Source: Monocercomonoides exilis
Lineage: Eukaryota > Preaxostyla > Oxymonadida > Polymastigidae
Direction of reading: 5' to 3'
NCBI GenBank assembly: GCA_001643675.2
Contig: LSRY02000027.1
Coordinates: 496,001 to 560,000, forward strand
Length of the DNA: 64,000 nucleotides
The translations under genes and the position numbers were made by a program. Below are positions 34,305-45,671 of this stretch, in pieces. The notes below the pieces were generated by a model. It was not told the origin of the DNA. It did not search any database and was given only the letters and a program-made list of their open reading frames with translations. Position 1 is the stretch's first letter; each line of letters starts with the position of its first letter.

Positions 34305-37256
34305 TCAAATTTTCACATCATTGATTGTTGTGTATTGCCTTCGTTTTTTTCTTCTTACCACACACACAACAGTCACTATCACAATCACCACCACGACAAT
34401 AGTAAAAACGATTGTAGAAACAATGATTACAACAAGATGTGTGGTAGGCATTTCCTCTGGATCGTCTTTCTTCTGTTTCACCAAGATAACATTTGAAGAA
34501 TGCTTGTTTTCTCCATTAATAACTCCACTCGGATATGTCAAGCGGCATACCACTGACGTGTAGTCATCCACTTCTAACAAAGATGAAGGAATTCTCACTT
34601 TCATTTCTGTCTCATTTGTATATTCTGAAACAGGGCAATTTGTCCATTTCATTTCTTCTCCTTTCTTTTTTTTCGAAGCTTCTAACGTCAGCCCACAAGG
34701 AAACAGATACGATCCATGCACAACTGCCTCAATTTCTTTCTCATTTTCATTTTTGCCATGTTGCTCGTTCTTATTGCACATTTCATTTCTTTTCATTGTG
34801 ATATTCTTCAAATTTGGTGAAAAGAAATATGATTCCATGTTTTCAGCTGCTGTTCCACCTGCCTTTCTGTTTGATTGCATTCCAAAGGGCTTTCCATCCA
34901 ATCCATCACTTCCAGGCATCAATGAGTGTATATTAGTCCAATAACCCTCACCTCCATCGAATCGAATGTTGTGACGCAATGATGGATATTTTTCCCATTC
35001 TTGATCAACTGGATGATTGTTAATAAAGCTACAATTATAGAGATTCAAACTCGATATCAATGAATAAAAAACACCATCACTAATGTCAATAAATTTACTG
35101 TCATTAACATTCGTCATAAACGAAAAATTCAGAAAAAATAGCCCTGAATCCCAAGAGCACAATGGTTTATCCTCTTCATTCATTTGATCAATTCTCTCCT
35201 TTTCAAGATTACCTTCCATTACTGAGAGTCTCTTGTAAGTTTCATAACTTGCACTCTGACTTTTTCTTGTGATGTTTCTGTTTCTCCCATAAATGGTAAG
35301 CTGCGTAATATTTCCTCTTACTTCGTCGCACTTAATCAATTTATATGGAAGAAGCTTTCCTTCTCCTCCAAGAATATTATCGCCCTCTAATCCAGTGTAC
35401 CACGGTCTGAAGATAACATCAGTGATAGTCAGTCCATATGATCCGTGAATCAAATTGAGTGCTTCTCCTTCAATTGCATCCGGATATTCAATATTAAAAT
35501 GTTGAAGTGTAACATGGGTGTTTCTTTCCCCAAACACCGCAATCGACTTTCCAGCTTCCATATTTGTTCCAATTCGAAGTGTTCCTCTATTCTGATCAGT
35601 TATTGTGGATGACACTGAAAAAGCATCTGATATCGATGAAATTCTGACATGCTGAAAACCCAACAATGGTTCATTAACAGGCACCCTTTCAATGATATTC
35701 AGTGTCAAATAATTATATCTTAAATTGTGCTTTATGGTTGTGCTGATCATATCGCACGGTTCTTCTTTTCGCCCGCATGACTTCTCGTTACTTGCTTTGT
35801 CACCTCCCACATAAATATTTGCAGAATAATACGGCAGTCTGTTTTTCTCGTCTGCCAAAAGATCGATTGTTCTCCCTTCTTTCCTATCTTCAAGCAATAA
35901 GTAATTTGACTTCCCATATATCCCTTCCATTTCAAAAGAAAATTGATTTTCGTCAATCTGTTCTTTTCCTGCTGGAAGAGATATAAAAATATATTTCCCT
36001 TTGTCCGCTGTACATTCCGAAATTGTCATCCCTTTTAATGATAACTTCAGTTTTTCAGTTGCTTCATCGGCCACTCGAATATATATTGCTCCTCCTTTTG
36101 ACTCGTCATTTTGCTGCTCATTCCTTTTTCCAATGTTCACATCTGCACTTTTGCACGAACAATTCGAGAAACGGCAGTTGTAAAATGAATAAGAATGTTC
36201 TTTATTCCAGATTTCCAAATAAGCTGCTCCTCCAATTTTGTGCTCTGTCGATTGGCAATTTGAAAATTTACAATTATCAAAATATGTTGATCTGCACTTC
36301 CCCAGAATTGTGATGACTGATTGAGTTTTGCTCCGTGTTGATATTGCTTCCAAAGTCAAATCATATGCATAAACTTTTTGAGAAGCTTCTGCAAATATCA
36401 ATGCATTAATGGAGTTAAACTGTGAGATCTTGACAATTTGAAGCTTCAATGCTCCTGATTTGCATTGAATCAGAATGCAGTTCAGCACGTTCTCAGAACC
36501 TATATTGTCGATATCCAACGTGTTCAGTTCCACATCTGACCCTTCTCCTTCCACAGTAATTAATCCCTGGTTTCTACCGCTTTTTCGATTCGTATCCACA
36601 CATATGTCTGTTCTGTACATGTAAAAGTGTCCCTCTCCTTTCACATTAAACAATGCATCTCCTTCTTGCACTTTATTTTCGTCCAAAGCTGTTGTAATTC
36701 GATTGTCTGTAAACTTCCTGATCCATATTTTGATTTCGCTTCCTTCAATAATAATCGGCTCAAAGTCATATTTATTGCAACTTTCTGCAGTGTAAATTGT
36801 AAGTGTGCTTTTTGGCTTGCAGTGTTCCACTGCCTTCTTAATGGTTTTGCATGGGATTTTTCCATTTTGTCCGCATTCTTCGCTATCAACTCCATTTTCT
36901 CCATCCACATCCACTTCATTTTCCTCATTGTGCATCATTTCTTTTTTGGCAATTTTGTCACGCACCTCTGAGGGTTCTTCCATTTCAAATATGATGTTTT
37001 TATTTGCAACTTCTTCGAGTTCCCTTTCATTTTTCTCAGCTGCGCAATCGTCCTCTTCTTCAACGATTTCATTTTTTTCTTGTTCTGTTATTGCGAAATT
37101 CTGCCTTGGATAATCAATTCTTTCAAAAACACTAATTATATTCTCTTTTTGTAGTGCTTCTTCTTTTCCTCGATTGAAATTGTTTGCTTGACCTTTATTA
37201 CTGCCCGTGTAATTTCTATTGCAGGTGCAGCAAAACATGCATAAAAGCCAAATCAT
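34305..37256 (-). CDS. Beta-helix type I membrane protein with short basic tail
   Basis: A single exon of 983 residues starting at ATG 37256. MIWLLCMFCCTC is a short signal-like N-terminus, followed by an acidic linker. Two family modules open with ECGQNGKIPCKTIKKAVEHC and SCGRKEEPCDMISTTIKHNL. Between them are GGAAYLE and GGAIYIR turns and Cys pairs (FYNCRFSNCSC). The end of the ectodomain (SFINNHPV, then YPSLRHNIRFDGGEG, then PGSDGLDG and YLFPCGLTLEA) matches the same region of the two giant proteins at 2424 and 45672, which shows common ancestry. A strong membrane span (LVVIIVSTIVFTIVVVVIVI) is followed by RRKKRRQYTTINDVKI and the stop. There is no kinase-like domain. It may act as a decoy, ligand-binding partner or adhesin. 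Function is not known. Confidence 0.85.
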   Translation of the reverse strand: MIWLLCMFCCTCNRNYTGSNKGQANNFNRGKEEALQKENIISVFERIDYPRQNFAITEQEKNEIVEEEDDCAAEKNERELEEVANKNIIFEMEEPSEVRDKIAKKEMMHNEENEVDVDGENGVDSEECGQNGKIPCKTIKKAVEHCKPKSTLTIYTAESCNKYDFEPIIIEGSEIKIWIRKFTDNRITTALDENKVQEGDALFNVKGEGHFYMYRTDICVDTNRKSGRNQGLITVEGEGSDVELNTLDIDNIGSENVLNCILIQCKSGALKLQIVKISQFNSINALIFAEASQKVYAYDLTLEAISTRSKTQSVITILGKCRSTYFDNCKFSNCQSTEHKIGGAAYLEIWNKEHSYSFYNCRFSNCSCKSADVNIGKRNEQQNDESKGGAIYIRVADEATEKLKLSLKGMTISECTADKGKYIFISLPAGKEQIDENQFSFEMEGIYGKSNYLLLEDRKEGRTIDLLADEKNRLPYYSANIYVGGDKASNEKSCGRKEEPCDMISTTIKHNLRYNYLTLNIIERVPVNEPLLGFQHVRISSISDAFSVSSTITDQNRGTLRIGTNMEAGKSIAVFGERNTHVTLQHFNIEYPDAIEGEALNLIHGSYGLTITDVIFRPWYTGLEGDNILGGEGKLLPYKLIKCDEVRGNITQLTIYGRNRNITRKSQSASYETYKRLSVMEGNLEKERIDQMNEEDKPLCSWDSGLFFLNFSFMTNVNDSKFIDISDGVFYSLISSLNLYNCSFINNHPVDQEWEKYPSLRHNIRFDGGEGYWTNIHSLMPGSDGLDGKPFGMQSNRKAGGTAAENMESYFFSPNLKNITMKRNEMCNKNEQHGKNENEKEIEAVVHGSYLFPCGLTLEASKKKKGEEMKWTNCPVSEYTNETEMKVRIPSSLLEVDDYTSVVCRLTYPSGVINGENKHSSNVILVKQKKDDPEEMPTTHLVVIIVSTIVFTIVVVVIVIVTVVCVVRRKKRRQYTTINDVKI

Positions 37257-37762
37257 AGCACTTTTATGTGAAAAAAAAGGCCAATATATTGATCATTTCC
37301 ATTTTTTATTATATATCTATCATTGTTATTTGGAACAAAATTATTGGCGTTATAAATTTTATTCTATTCAATTATTTCTTGTATTTTTCTCAATTTTTCA
37401 AAATTTTTTTTCGATTTTGTTTGAGAATGTTAGACTTATCATGATTCGATGGAGAAAAAAATTGGTACAAATTTGAATTTTTTTAATAAATGCAAAGATT
37501 TTGTCACAAATGGGACGAAATTTTTTGTTTTATGAATTTTGTTCCACGCAGTTCTTTCAAAGATTTTATTCAATTTTTATATTACTAAATTTAATATTGC
37601 ACGATAGTGTTTGAATTTCAATCATTCGATTGCAGAAAAAGTTCGGAACAAATCATTGAAATCTTCATTAATGAAAGAATTCTGTCCCAAATGCTGAAAT
37701 GGCCCCATAACATAATGTTTGAATTGAAAAACTGAGCTTTATTACTTTAAAGAAAAATTTCT
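37257..37762. promoter_or_regulatory. Shared divergent promoter region
   Basis: This 506-bp AT-rich gap separates two surface-protein genes transcribed away from each other, so both promoters must lie here. It contains a diverged direct repeat of about 80 bp (37438-37522 and 37618-37700). No defined core element was recognised. Confidence 0.55.
37438..37700. repeat. Diverged ~80-bp direct repeat
   Basis: Copies at 37438-37522 and 37618-37700 (offset about 180 bp) share ATTCGAT, GAAAAA, GG(T/A)ACAAAT, TTAATxAATG and a GTC(A/C)CAAATG block in the same order. It probably reflects an old local duplication. It may carry duplicated promoter sites. Confidence 0.45.
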
Positions 37763-40700
37763 ATGCAATTTACAACGATAATTAGTAATAAAATTTTAGC
37801 AGCATTTTTGTTTTCTGTAGTACTTTTTGTGCAAACTGTTATCTCTGAAGATTTGGATTTGGTGGAAGAAGTTGAAAGCGTACCAAACACTGGTTCTCCT
37901 CCTTATCCTCGTGAAGGCTCATTTATCCAGTACATAAACAACTCAAAAAGAAAAGGTCTGTTCATTGGAGGCGGAAGGGATCGTGATGGAATTGTCATGA
38001 AAGATTCATATTTTTTTGATTTGAACCGGAAATTGTGGAATATAGTGCCAACCTATTCTCTTGATGTTCTTCCTGACCGATACATGTGCGTATCATTTTG
38101 CGTTGAAGATGAGATGTATGTTTGGGGAGGTTTTAGTAGTCGTGGACTATCAAAAGAGTTGCTTTCATATAATTTTGAAAGGGGCTCTTGGGAAGTCTTC
38201 CCGCAATCAGGAAGAACACCTTGCGAGAGATTTGCTCCTTGCAAGGTAGAAACATCATCTCATGTTTATATTTTTGGAGGACAAGGATCTCATGGACTAT
38301 TAAATGACATATGGGAACTGGACAAACAGACATTTTTGTGGCGTTGCTTGCGCGAAAATGATCCCACCAAAAATCCACCTCCGATGCGAGATGGAGGAGC
38401 GTGTATATTTAAAAGCTATTTGTTTATTTTTGGGGGACTGACAAGTAATATTAAAGAAAAACCATGCGCTTACAGAATAAACATATCATATCCTGATGAT
38501 TGCCAATTAATTGAAATGATTTTTGATGAACCTTTTAATGGAGCAATTTATCGATCTGGTTTTACAAGTTATGTGTCGGAAACGGAATGCTTCGGAATTA
38601 TATGGGGGGGAAAAGAAGGGACAATTAAAAGACCGATAGATAAATTATTTGTTTTGAATCTTACAGCAGCTGGACTCAACTCTGTTGTTAAAAATGCTAC
38701 TCTTGTTTCATTTAACTTTTACCGCTGGACAATCGGATACGTGGGGACCTCGTGTACTGTGGATGAAGAAGGAACTACTTATGCATTTGGTGGAAAAATC
38801 CAGTCATTCATATCAAATGAAATTTGTTTTCTGAATAAAGAAGATTGGGCAACATCTCAGGATAGTAGATGTATGCACGAACTTTTGAATAACGCATCTG
38901 CTTCTTTCGCTTTTCTTCGTAGCATTCAAAGCAACCATGTTGATATTCTTTCACAAATTGCCGATGATATATCACTTCCCGTACTGAAGCATCAACTTGC
39001 TGAAGTGAATGGAGAAATAGCTGTCATTGGTGGGTACAATCCCGAGCTAAACAAAATGGTTCCATTGAACAAAAAATTCAATCCTCAGGCGATGTCTTGG
39101 TTTGAGTTAGACATATCAAAATATCAAAGCGAAGGAATACCTTCGCTTGGAGAAGCAGCAGTTGTCGCGTTGAATGGAAAAATTTTTGTGTTTGGTGGAG
39201 CAACTTACGATAGCAACGGAGATTTTCTAACGATGAGCAATGATCTTTGGGAGTATAATAAAGAGACATATTCTTGGAGGAAGATAAAAGTGAAAGGCGA
39301 GAAAAAGCCACCGAAAATGTGCCGTTCTGGCGCAACAATATATGAGTCAATTCTGTATATTGTTGGAGGTTGTGATATTAACAAGAATCTATGTAGTGGC
39401 GTCTGGACATTCAATTTTGCTACGTCAGAGTGGTTCGAAATATATGGTTATGCGCATCAAATACAAAGACCAACTATTTTTGTGAAAAGCATAATTCCAA
39501 GAGATTATTTAATTAATGGCAACAAAAGTAATCGTCAACATTTAAAAATTACTCAGAACAGGTCGAAAGTTTTGAATGAAAAAGTTAAAGAAGATGATGA
39601 ACAGCCAATTCCTCATCTATTTGTTTGCGGAGGTGATGATGGGGAAAATCCCATGGAAGGATGCCAAGCACATCCACTAAAAATCACAGGTATATTTCAT
39701 GAATGGGCAAGCTTATCAGGACCATATTGTCCGATAGGAAGCTCTGGAGTTGTTATTGGAGATGGAGAAGTTGGATTTATTGTTGGAGGAGAAGAATCTG
39801 GAATAGCAAAGAAATCGTACCTTTCTATATTCACTTTCGATGAATACGGAGAAATCAAACTTGCCACGCACAAGTATGGCGAAGGCAGAGAAGAGAAAGA
39901 TTTCCCTTTGGTGCATGGAAGTTGCGCTTTCATGATTGATTCGCTGTATTGCCTCGGTGGCTACGCGGTGAGTGAAGGAATGACACCATTGCCTATTGCC
40001 ACAAATAAACTTACGAGAATCAAATTGAAGAATCACCTTTCCGGCTGCTCACCAGGATCGTTCTTCAGTGAAAGCAAAAAACAATGCGATTTTTGTGAAG
40101 ACGGATCATATTCATCACATTTCAATCAAACGAAATGCGAAAAATGTCCTGTTGGAACTAGTTTATGGGAATCTGGAGCATCAATAAGTGCATGCGTTCC
40201 ATGTGAAGATGGAACATTTCAGCCTGAAACTGGAAGCAAAGAATGCATAAAATGCAATTTGAATAACAGTTGTATTGTTGGATCAGCTTCAGACAAGAAC
40301 ACTTTGCAGAGAAAGCCATTTGAATGCACAGAACAGCCGAAATCATATAATCCAAATTCAAATAAAGAAACAATGTTCACAATTTTATTTTACGGGGTTT
40401 CACTGACACTTGGCTTGATTGTGGCTATTGTATGTTTTTGCCTGCCAACGCGCGAAAAGTTGTATAAATTAGATCAATATTCAGACTCGTACAAGAGCAA
40501 TCTTGACGAAAAAACTCACAAAGCGGTGAAGATTGTGAAGAAGACGAGCTACGGCGGTTGCATTTCAATTATTGGCATTTGTTTTGTGGTTGGTGCAGCT
40601 GCGGCTGTGATTGTGCTATTCTTTTTGATAAACACACTCGAGAATCGAATTTATATTGACTCAAAAATCCAGAACATAACGCTAGATAAATTCATCAACA

Positions 40701-41726
40701 AAAAGATGGAGCTCATAATTCGATTGAGAGATTATTCAGGCGAATGTGTAAAGGATGCGAAAGATAAGCAAATTGAAGCGCAAGGCGAATGCTCTCCGCT
40801 TCTTGGTATTGGAAAGACTTCATATGATCCAATAAGTTTGCCTTCGATTTTTTGACAACAATTTTTATGCAATTGCTTTTTCCTGTTTTCATTTTTTTGA
40901 AACATCATCAATCTGTTTAAATATTTAAAAATGTATTTTTTCAGATATTTGTCCCACTGAGCCGGTTGCTATCGAGCCAATATGTTCTCAATCTCCATCT
41001 CCAAACAAATTATTCACACCAACAGCAGACTGCACAATTCAACTTTTAGCAGAGAATATCAGTGCTGATGCAGTTGATCGACGAGTGAAATTTCTTTCGT
41101 TCTATTCAAAGGAGAAAGATGCATTATTTTATGGATTAGACGCATTTATTTCGGTGGATTCTGGAATAAGGAAGCAGAAAGGGTACTTTTTCATTGATTC
41201 AACATACAAATCACAGGCAGAAAGCCATTTAGATGGAGATTCATCGCATGTTTTCAAAGGTGGAGATCAAACACAGATTGTTGCTGAGCTGATGGTTAGT
41301 AAATATGAGGAGAACAAGTGGAAGCATATTGTGCAGATGGGTCACGAAGCAAGCAAAATATCAATTAAACCAAGCTCACAAGTGAAGAGAGAAGATATCA
41401 GTTTTGCACTGAGTGTGGGAGTGGATATATATGTGGAACTGTCGCAGACAGTCGCTGTGACAACAAGGTCATTTAAGACGTCGGCTGTTGGTCTGATCAC
41501 CGCGCTGGGAGGAACTTTTGTGTATTTGAACTACATTGGGAAACTGATTCCTGTGGTGGAATTTATATTTAGTGGGAAGTTGTTCTGTGGCTGCTGCAAA
41601 AAGAAGTGGAAAAAGTCGAACTTTAAAAGAATTGTGGCGAGGGAATCTCTTTTGGATGAGGAGAGAAAGAAGATACAGATGGAAAGTGATGATGTGACTC
41701 AAGACATGGTTGGCTATGCCTTGTGA
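37763..41726 (+). CDS. Kelch-repeat, Cys-rich, multi-span membrane protein
   Basis: Two exons, 37763-40835 and 40945-41726, joined across a 109-bp intron (GTTTGC donor, TTTTTCAG acceptor) in phase 1, give 1284 residues. After a signal peptide (ILAAFLFSVVLFVQTVIS) come kelch repeats, each a GG pair followed by a W: FIGGGRDRDG, YIFGGQGSHGLLNDIWELDK, IAVIGGYNP, FVFGGATYDSN with NDLWEYNKETYSWRKI, and YIVGGCDINKN with SGVWTF. A Cys-rich stretch follows (residues about 762-835: CSPGSFF, CDFCEDGSYSS, CEKCPVGTS, CVPCEDGTFQ), like growth-factor-receptor/GCC2-type repeats. Membrane spans lie near residues 873-897 and 930-955, and a third helix pair near 1203-1228, followed by GCCKKKWKK and a short tail. 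Kelch propellers bind proteins, so an extracellular recognition role is likely. Reading into the intron gives a stop five codons on. Confidence 0.85.
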
Positions 41727-42661
41727 AAGAATGAATTCATTTGAAACTGAATTTGATTCCTTCAATTGCAATATCTATTTATTTATTAATTTTTTTTTCA
41801 CTATAGCTGTATTGCATTTTTATAAGTTTCTTTTAATACAAATGTTAAAAATGAGTGAAGTTTCTGTTCTGCTTTGTTTATTGTCTTTTTCTCAAGGAAT
41901 GAAAATGGAATGATGTCATTTGTTTATGCATTTATTTGATAATGACAACCAGAGCAACCATTGCGCTAATAAAGTGATAGTTTTTTTCCTTTTTATTTTC
42001 GCTTTTTTTTCACTGAGAACATATGAATGATGTGAAAACTTTTTTTCATTTCATCAAAATTGGTTTTGTTCATTATTCCATTTCAAAATTTTACGCAAAA
42101 TTTTCATTGACTTGTATTTTCTTCAGTTATGTTAAATGCAACACTGACGAGTCAAAATTCTCAGTCTGACTCTTGTCTCAGAGAATAATCAATTCTATTG
42201 AAAAGATCTATAAATCACATACAAATAACTTGTATTTTTTGGACAACAACTTACTATTATCTTTAAAACAATTCTATTATTTATTGGGTTTTTGTTTGTA
42301 ATTTTTTTTAGAAAGCTTTTTCTGAAGCAACAATTCTCGCCACTTTATTCACTTTCCGAAATTTCCAAGTCAAAAGTCAGTGCATCATTCAGGATTAAAT
42401 AAGGTCATGAAATATGAATAATTACTTGTGTGAACAGAAAATGTTAAAAAGTTTATGAAAAAGAAATGAAATGAAAAATTTCAATTTTGTTCTGAAATAT
42501 TAATGAAATTTCATGAAAACTTATTTGCCTGAAAATAACTCTTAGCTAATTTTTCATGTGTGTTTGTTCCTTTTAAAAAAATGATTTTTCCATAATATTA
42601 TTGAAAACGCATATTATTAATATTTTGTTAAATAAATTAACTGAATTAACTTTGAAATTTC
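41727..42661. other. Intergenic region
   Basis: A 935-bp AT-rich gap between two plus-strand genes. It should contain the kelch gene's 3' end and the cyclin promoter. Short frames show no conserved motif. I see no RNA gene. Confidence 0.55.
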
Positions 42662-43336
42662 ATGGAAGAGATTAAGTTCCGACGTTCTTTATCTCCTCCT
42701 CCTATGCAACAGAGGCAAGAGAGAATGAAAAAGTACAATTATGTTACACCATATCATTATTTGAGTTTTGAACGGATTGCTCATTGGATTGCAAATTCCT
42801 TGCATTACTTGCAAACAAGTCGAATAACAGTTGAAACGAAAAATAAAGATGCAATTGGCTTACCCCATCTTGGAGACAAGTTCTTTGAGAAAAAGATAAA
42901 TTTTGATGAAGAAAAAGTGCAATTTGTAGGAGAAGAGGAAGAAGGAAAAGATCATCAATTTCTTGAAAACTTCATTTTTTCTTTTTATCAGCAAATAGCT
43001 GTTAAAAAACTGAAAGTTAGCGGAGACGAAATTGTTATGAGCATAATTTTTTTGGATTTATTGTGCTTCAACTATTTCAAGGTTGCGGAACTTAGAAATG
43101 ATTTGTCAGTATTACAGCTGCGTTACATGCTTGCGCTAACATTGTATCTTTCAACAAAAATATTTTCTTCAAATCCAATTGACATTGAATTATTTTGCTC
43201 ATCCACTCAACAAAGAAAAGAGGAATTAATTCAAGGGGAACATTTTCTTCTTTTTTGCATAAGTCAGAACGAGAACTTTGATGACTCTTATTTTTTTAAC
43301 GCTCAACAATTTTTGACACACATATCAGCCATTTGA
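42662..43336 (+). CDS. Cyclin-like protein (PHO80/cyclin P-U type)
   Basis: A single exon of 224 residues from ATG 42662. The region at residues 95 to 205 has the helix pattern of a cyclin box of the PHO80/PCL kind: FIFSFYQQIAVKKLKVSGDE, then IIFLDLLCFNYF (usual Y/FldRl), then YMLALTLYLSTKIFSSNP (usual llalllAsKf..D) and EELIQGEHFLLFCI (usual ln.lEr.fL..ldf). Such cyclins bind and activate a cyclin-dependent kinase and often link nutrient status to growth. The usual Arg-Asp pair in the first helix is weak here, and there is an acidic insert (VGEEEEGKDHQ) before the box. It is convergent with the deacetylase gene downstream. No close family member was assigned. Confidence 0.6.
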   Translation: MEEIKFRRSLSPPPMQQRQERMKKYNYVTPYHYLSFERIAHWIANSLHYLQTSRITVETKNKDAIGLPHLGDKFFEKKINFDEEKVQFVGEEEEGKDHQFLENFIFSFYQQIAVKKLKVSGDEIVMSIIFLDLLCFNYFKVAELRNDLSVLQLRYMLALTLYLSTKIFSSNPIDIELFCSSTQQRKEELIQGEHFLLFCISQNENFDDSYFFNAQQFLTHISAI

Positions 43337-43742
43337 ATTTTTTCAAATATTTTTCTTCCAAAATGAAATCTTAAGTTTTTCATCATCTTTATTTGAAAAG
43401 ACAGAAATTTGGCACTTTTTGATTTTCAAAATTTTAAATTTATATGTTATTTAATTTTTCGTTTTTTATAGATTCTATTTTTATGATAAGTTGAGGTTTT
43501 ATTAAAGAAAGTGGTAAGAACTCAAAGGTATTGAGATTTTTGTTTTAAAAGATATTTCTGTTATTATTATTTAATCCCACGCTGTTTTGCAATTCTTTTT
43601 CGTTTAAACAATCACAACATCAAAAATATAATTTTTTGTGGATGTTAATTTTCTTCATATTTTTTCATAAAATAAAAATCATAATCTCAATTTTTCAGAA
43701 TGATGTTAAAAAAAAAACCTTGTAAAATAAATGGTTCCTTTT
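43337..43742. other. Intergenic region between convergent genes
   Basis: A 406-bp AT-rich spacer between the cyclin-like gene and the deacetylase gene. It presumably carries both 3' ends. Nothing else is recognised. Confidence 0.55.
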
Positions 43743-45653
43743 TCAAGAAGATGAAGGAGTACTAGAAGAAGACGCTTCGTTGTGAGCAGCTGAAAAACAT
43801 TTCCAATATTTACCTTGAATCTCTTTGACTTTACAAATTGCACCGCTGACAGCATCTTTCACCCTTTTTTTAACAGAAGGATTAATTCTTATAACTTCGT
43901 CCATTTCTTCCTCCTCTTTTTCTTTGAATTCATCAGAACCACTGCCTGTATCATTGTCTGCTCTTTTCACCAACCACATTTTCTTTTGCTTCAATGAATC
44001 GAATGACATAAAAGGCTGATGCAGCAACGATTGAACTGTTGCACATACTCCTTCTGCCAATATGCTGTGCGAATAGCCTCCTTCCAACACACACAAAACT
44101 TGGTTCTGAAGAAAGAGAAAGAGAAAGAGAAAGAGAAAGAGAAAGAGAAAGAGAAAGAGAAAGAGAAAGAGAAAGAGAAAAAGAAAGAGAGAGGGTATTT
44201 ATATATATTGATATGCAAACAGAAATATGTTTGAATTTTCATATTGAGGAAAGAAGAAAAATAAATAAATAAAAATAAAATAATAAAATAATAAAATAAA
44301 AGATGAGTACTTTTATTGATGGAATGTGCTGTAATCTTGAGACCATTTCGTGTATTCCCTTTGGAGTGACTAGCATCCTTCCAACGGAATCGCCTTCCAT
44401 TATGTCATATCCGGCTGAAATAAGCAGAAATGACGGAGAATATTCTTGTGCAAGTGGAATAACTATCTCATCTATAATCATTAAGAATTCTTCATCCCCA
44501 CAGTTAACACACGGAAGTGGAATGTTTACGTTGAAGCCTTCACCTTCGTCCTTCCCAGTACTAAGAGATTTAGAACATCAATCAGTTTCATATATATATT
44601 TATATGTTCAAAAAAAAAAAATGAAAATATAAAAAATTATTGAAAGAATTCACTTATGCTTGACAATAAATCATAAAATTGTATTGCACTAACCTTTCAA
44701 TTGATCCAGTATATGGATAAAATCTCTTATCTCCAAAAAGATGAGTAGAAATGTACAGAGTATCTTTGCTTTGATAAAATATTTTCTCTGTTCCATTTCC
44801 ATGATGCACATCGAAATCAAATATCATCACTCTATTTGGTATTTCATGAGTGGCTGTTGAATTTATTGACTTCAATCTCTCTTGCAAATGAGATGCACAA
44901 ACAGCAATATTGTTAAATAAACAAAATCCCTGAGCAGTGTTTGATTCACTGTTTCATATAAAATTAATATATAAAAAATACATAAAAAATAAATTTGATT
45001 GTATTTTGCATAATTTCATAAACATTCACACGAATGATGGCCAGGCGGTCTGCAAAGAACAAAGTAATTTTCAGGCTTGGCATTCTCATCGATAAAGTGT
45101 TGAAGCATAATATCTGCAGCTTCAATACAACTTCCTATGGCCCATAAGCTAGATTCGTAACTTGATTGGCACATATATCTTAATAAAAATGTTATTGATT
45201 TCTAGTTTTTTAATTTTTCTTAAAATTTATAAAATGCACACGTTGAATCGGACGACAAATCTGGACCATCTGTTGTTGGTTGAGTTTTATTGATGTATTC
45301 AAAAAGCGCTTTTATTAAAAAAATATTTTCCAAATTAATAATATCTTTAAATTTGACGATAAAAAATACCTGGTTGATGGATTGTCATGGATTTTATCCG
45401 ATTTAGATGCTCTTTTGTATGGCAAAGTAATATATCTTTTTCATGACCCCGCTGACCTTCATGAATTTGACATTGTTCAAACAATCCGCTTTCCTTCAAA
45501 CTGGACACAATTGCTTCCAAGCGCTCTGGGCATTCAAATCTAATATCAGCACAATACTAACATATTTAAATATTTTTGTGCAAACCGTGGATTCTCTCCC
45601 CTATGCTCAAAAAAGTGTTCAGAAATCCATAAATTTGTCTGCATCATACACAT
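43743..45653 (-). CDS. Class II-type zinc-dependent histone deacetylase, seven exons
   Basis: Exons are 45653-45586, 45539-45370, 45308-45242, 45178-45030, 44949-44694, 44560-44311 and 44105-43743. Phases agree and give 440 residues. Motifs appear in family order: ENPRFECPERLEAIVSSLKE, the His pair in RPPGHHS, GFCLFNN, the zinc-binding DFDVHHGNGTEKIFY, STHLF with FYPYTGSI, GEGFNVNIPLP, LLISAGYDIMEGD (third zinc Asp) and LEGGYS with the catalytic-type Tyr. The enzyme removes acetyl groups from lysines of histones or other proteins. The C-terminal ~75 residues are acidic then basic and Ser-rich, with no domain seen. The exon 4 donor (GTGAAT at 45029) was picked because the neighbouring GTGTGA breaks the frame. 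It leaves one residue more than usual between HH and GFC. The start codon is the first in frame. A neighbouring frame reads YVYDADKFMDF, which resembles the missing first strand, so the N-terminus is uncertain. Confidence 0.88.
44109..44192. repeat. (AGAAAG)n microsatellite in an HDAC intron
   Basis: About 13 to 14 copies of a hexamer on the plus strand, read as TTTCTC repeats on the transcribed strand. It sits immediately before the exon 7 acceptor (TTCTTCAG), so it forms an unusually long pyrimidine tract for that splice site. Confidence 0.9.
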
Positions 45654-45671
45654 ACGGGTTAGATCAATATT
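45654..45671. promoter_or_regulatory. 18-bp gap between divergent start codons
   Basis: The deacetylase ATG (45653-45651, minus) and the giant surface protein ATG (45672, plus) are 18 bp apart. Any promoter or 5' leader for each gene must overlap the coding sequence of the other, or the leaders must be extremely short. Confidence 0.5.

Noticed and set aside
44109-44192. CRISPR-like or coding (Lys-Glu) repeat
   Set aside because: A plain hexamer microsatellite inside an intron, with no spacers.
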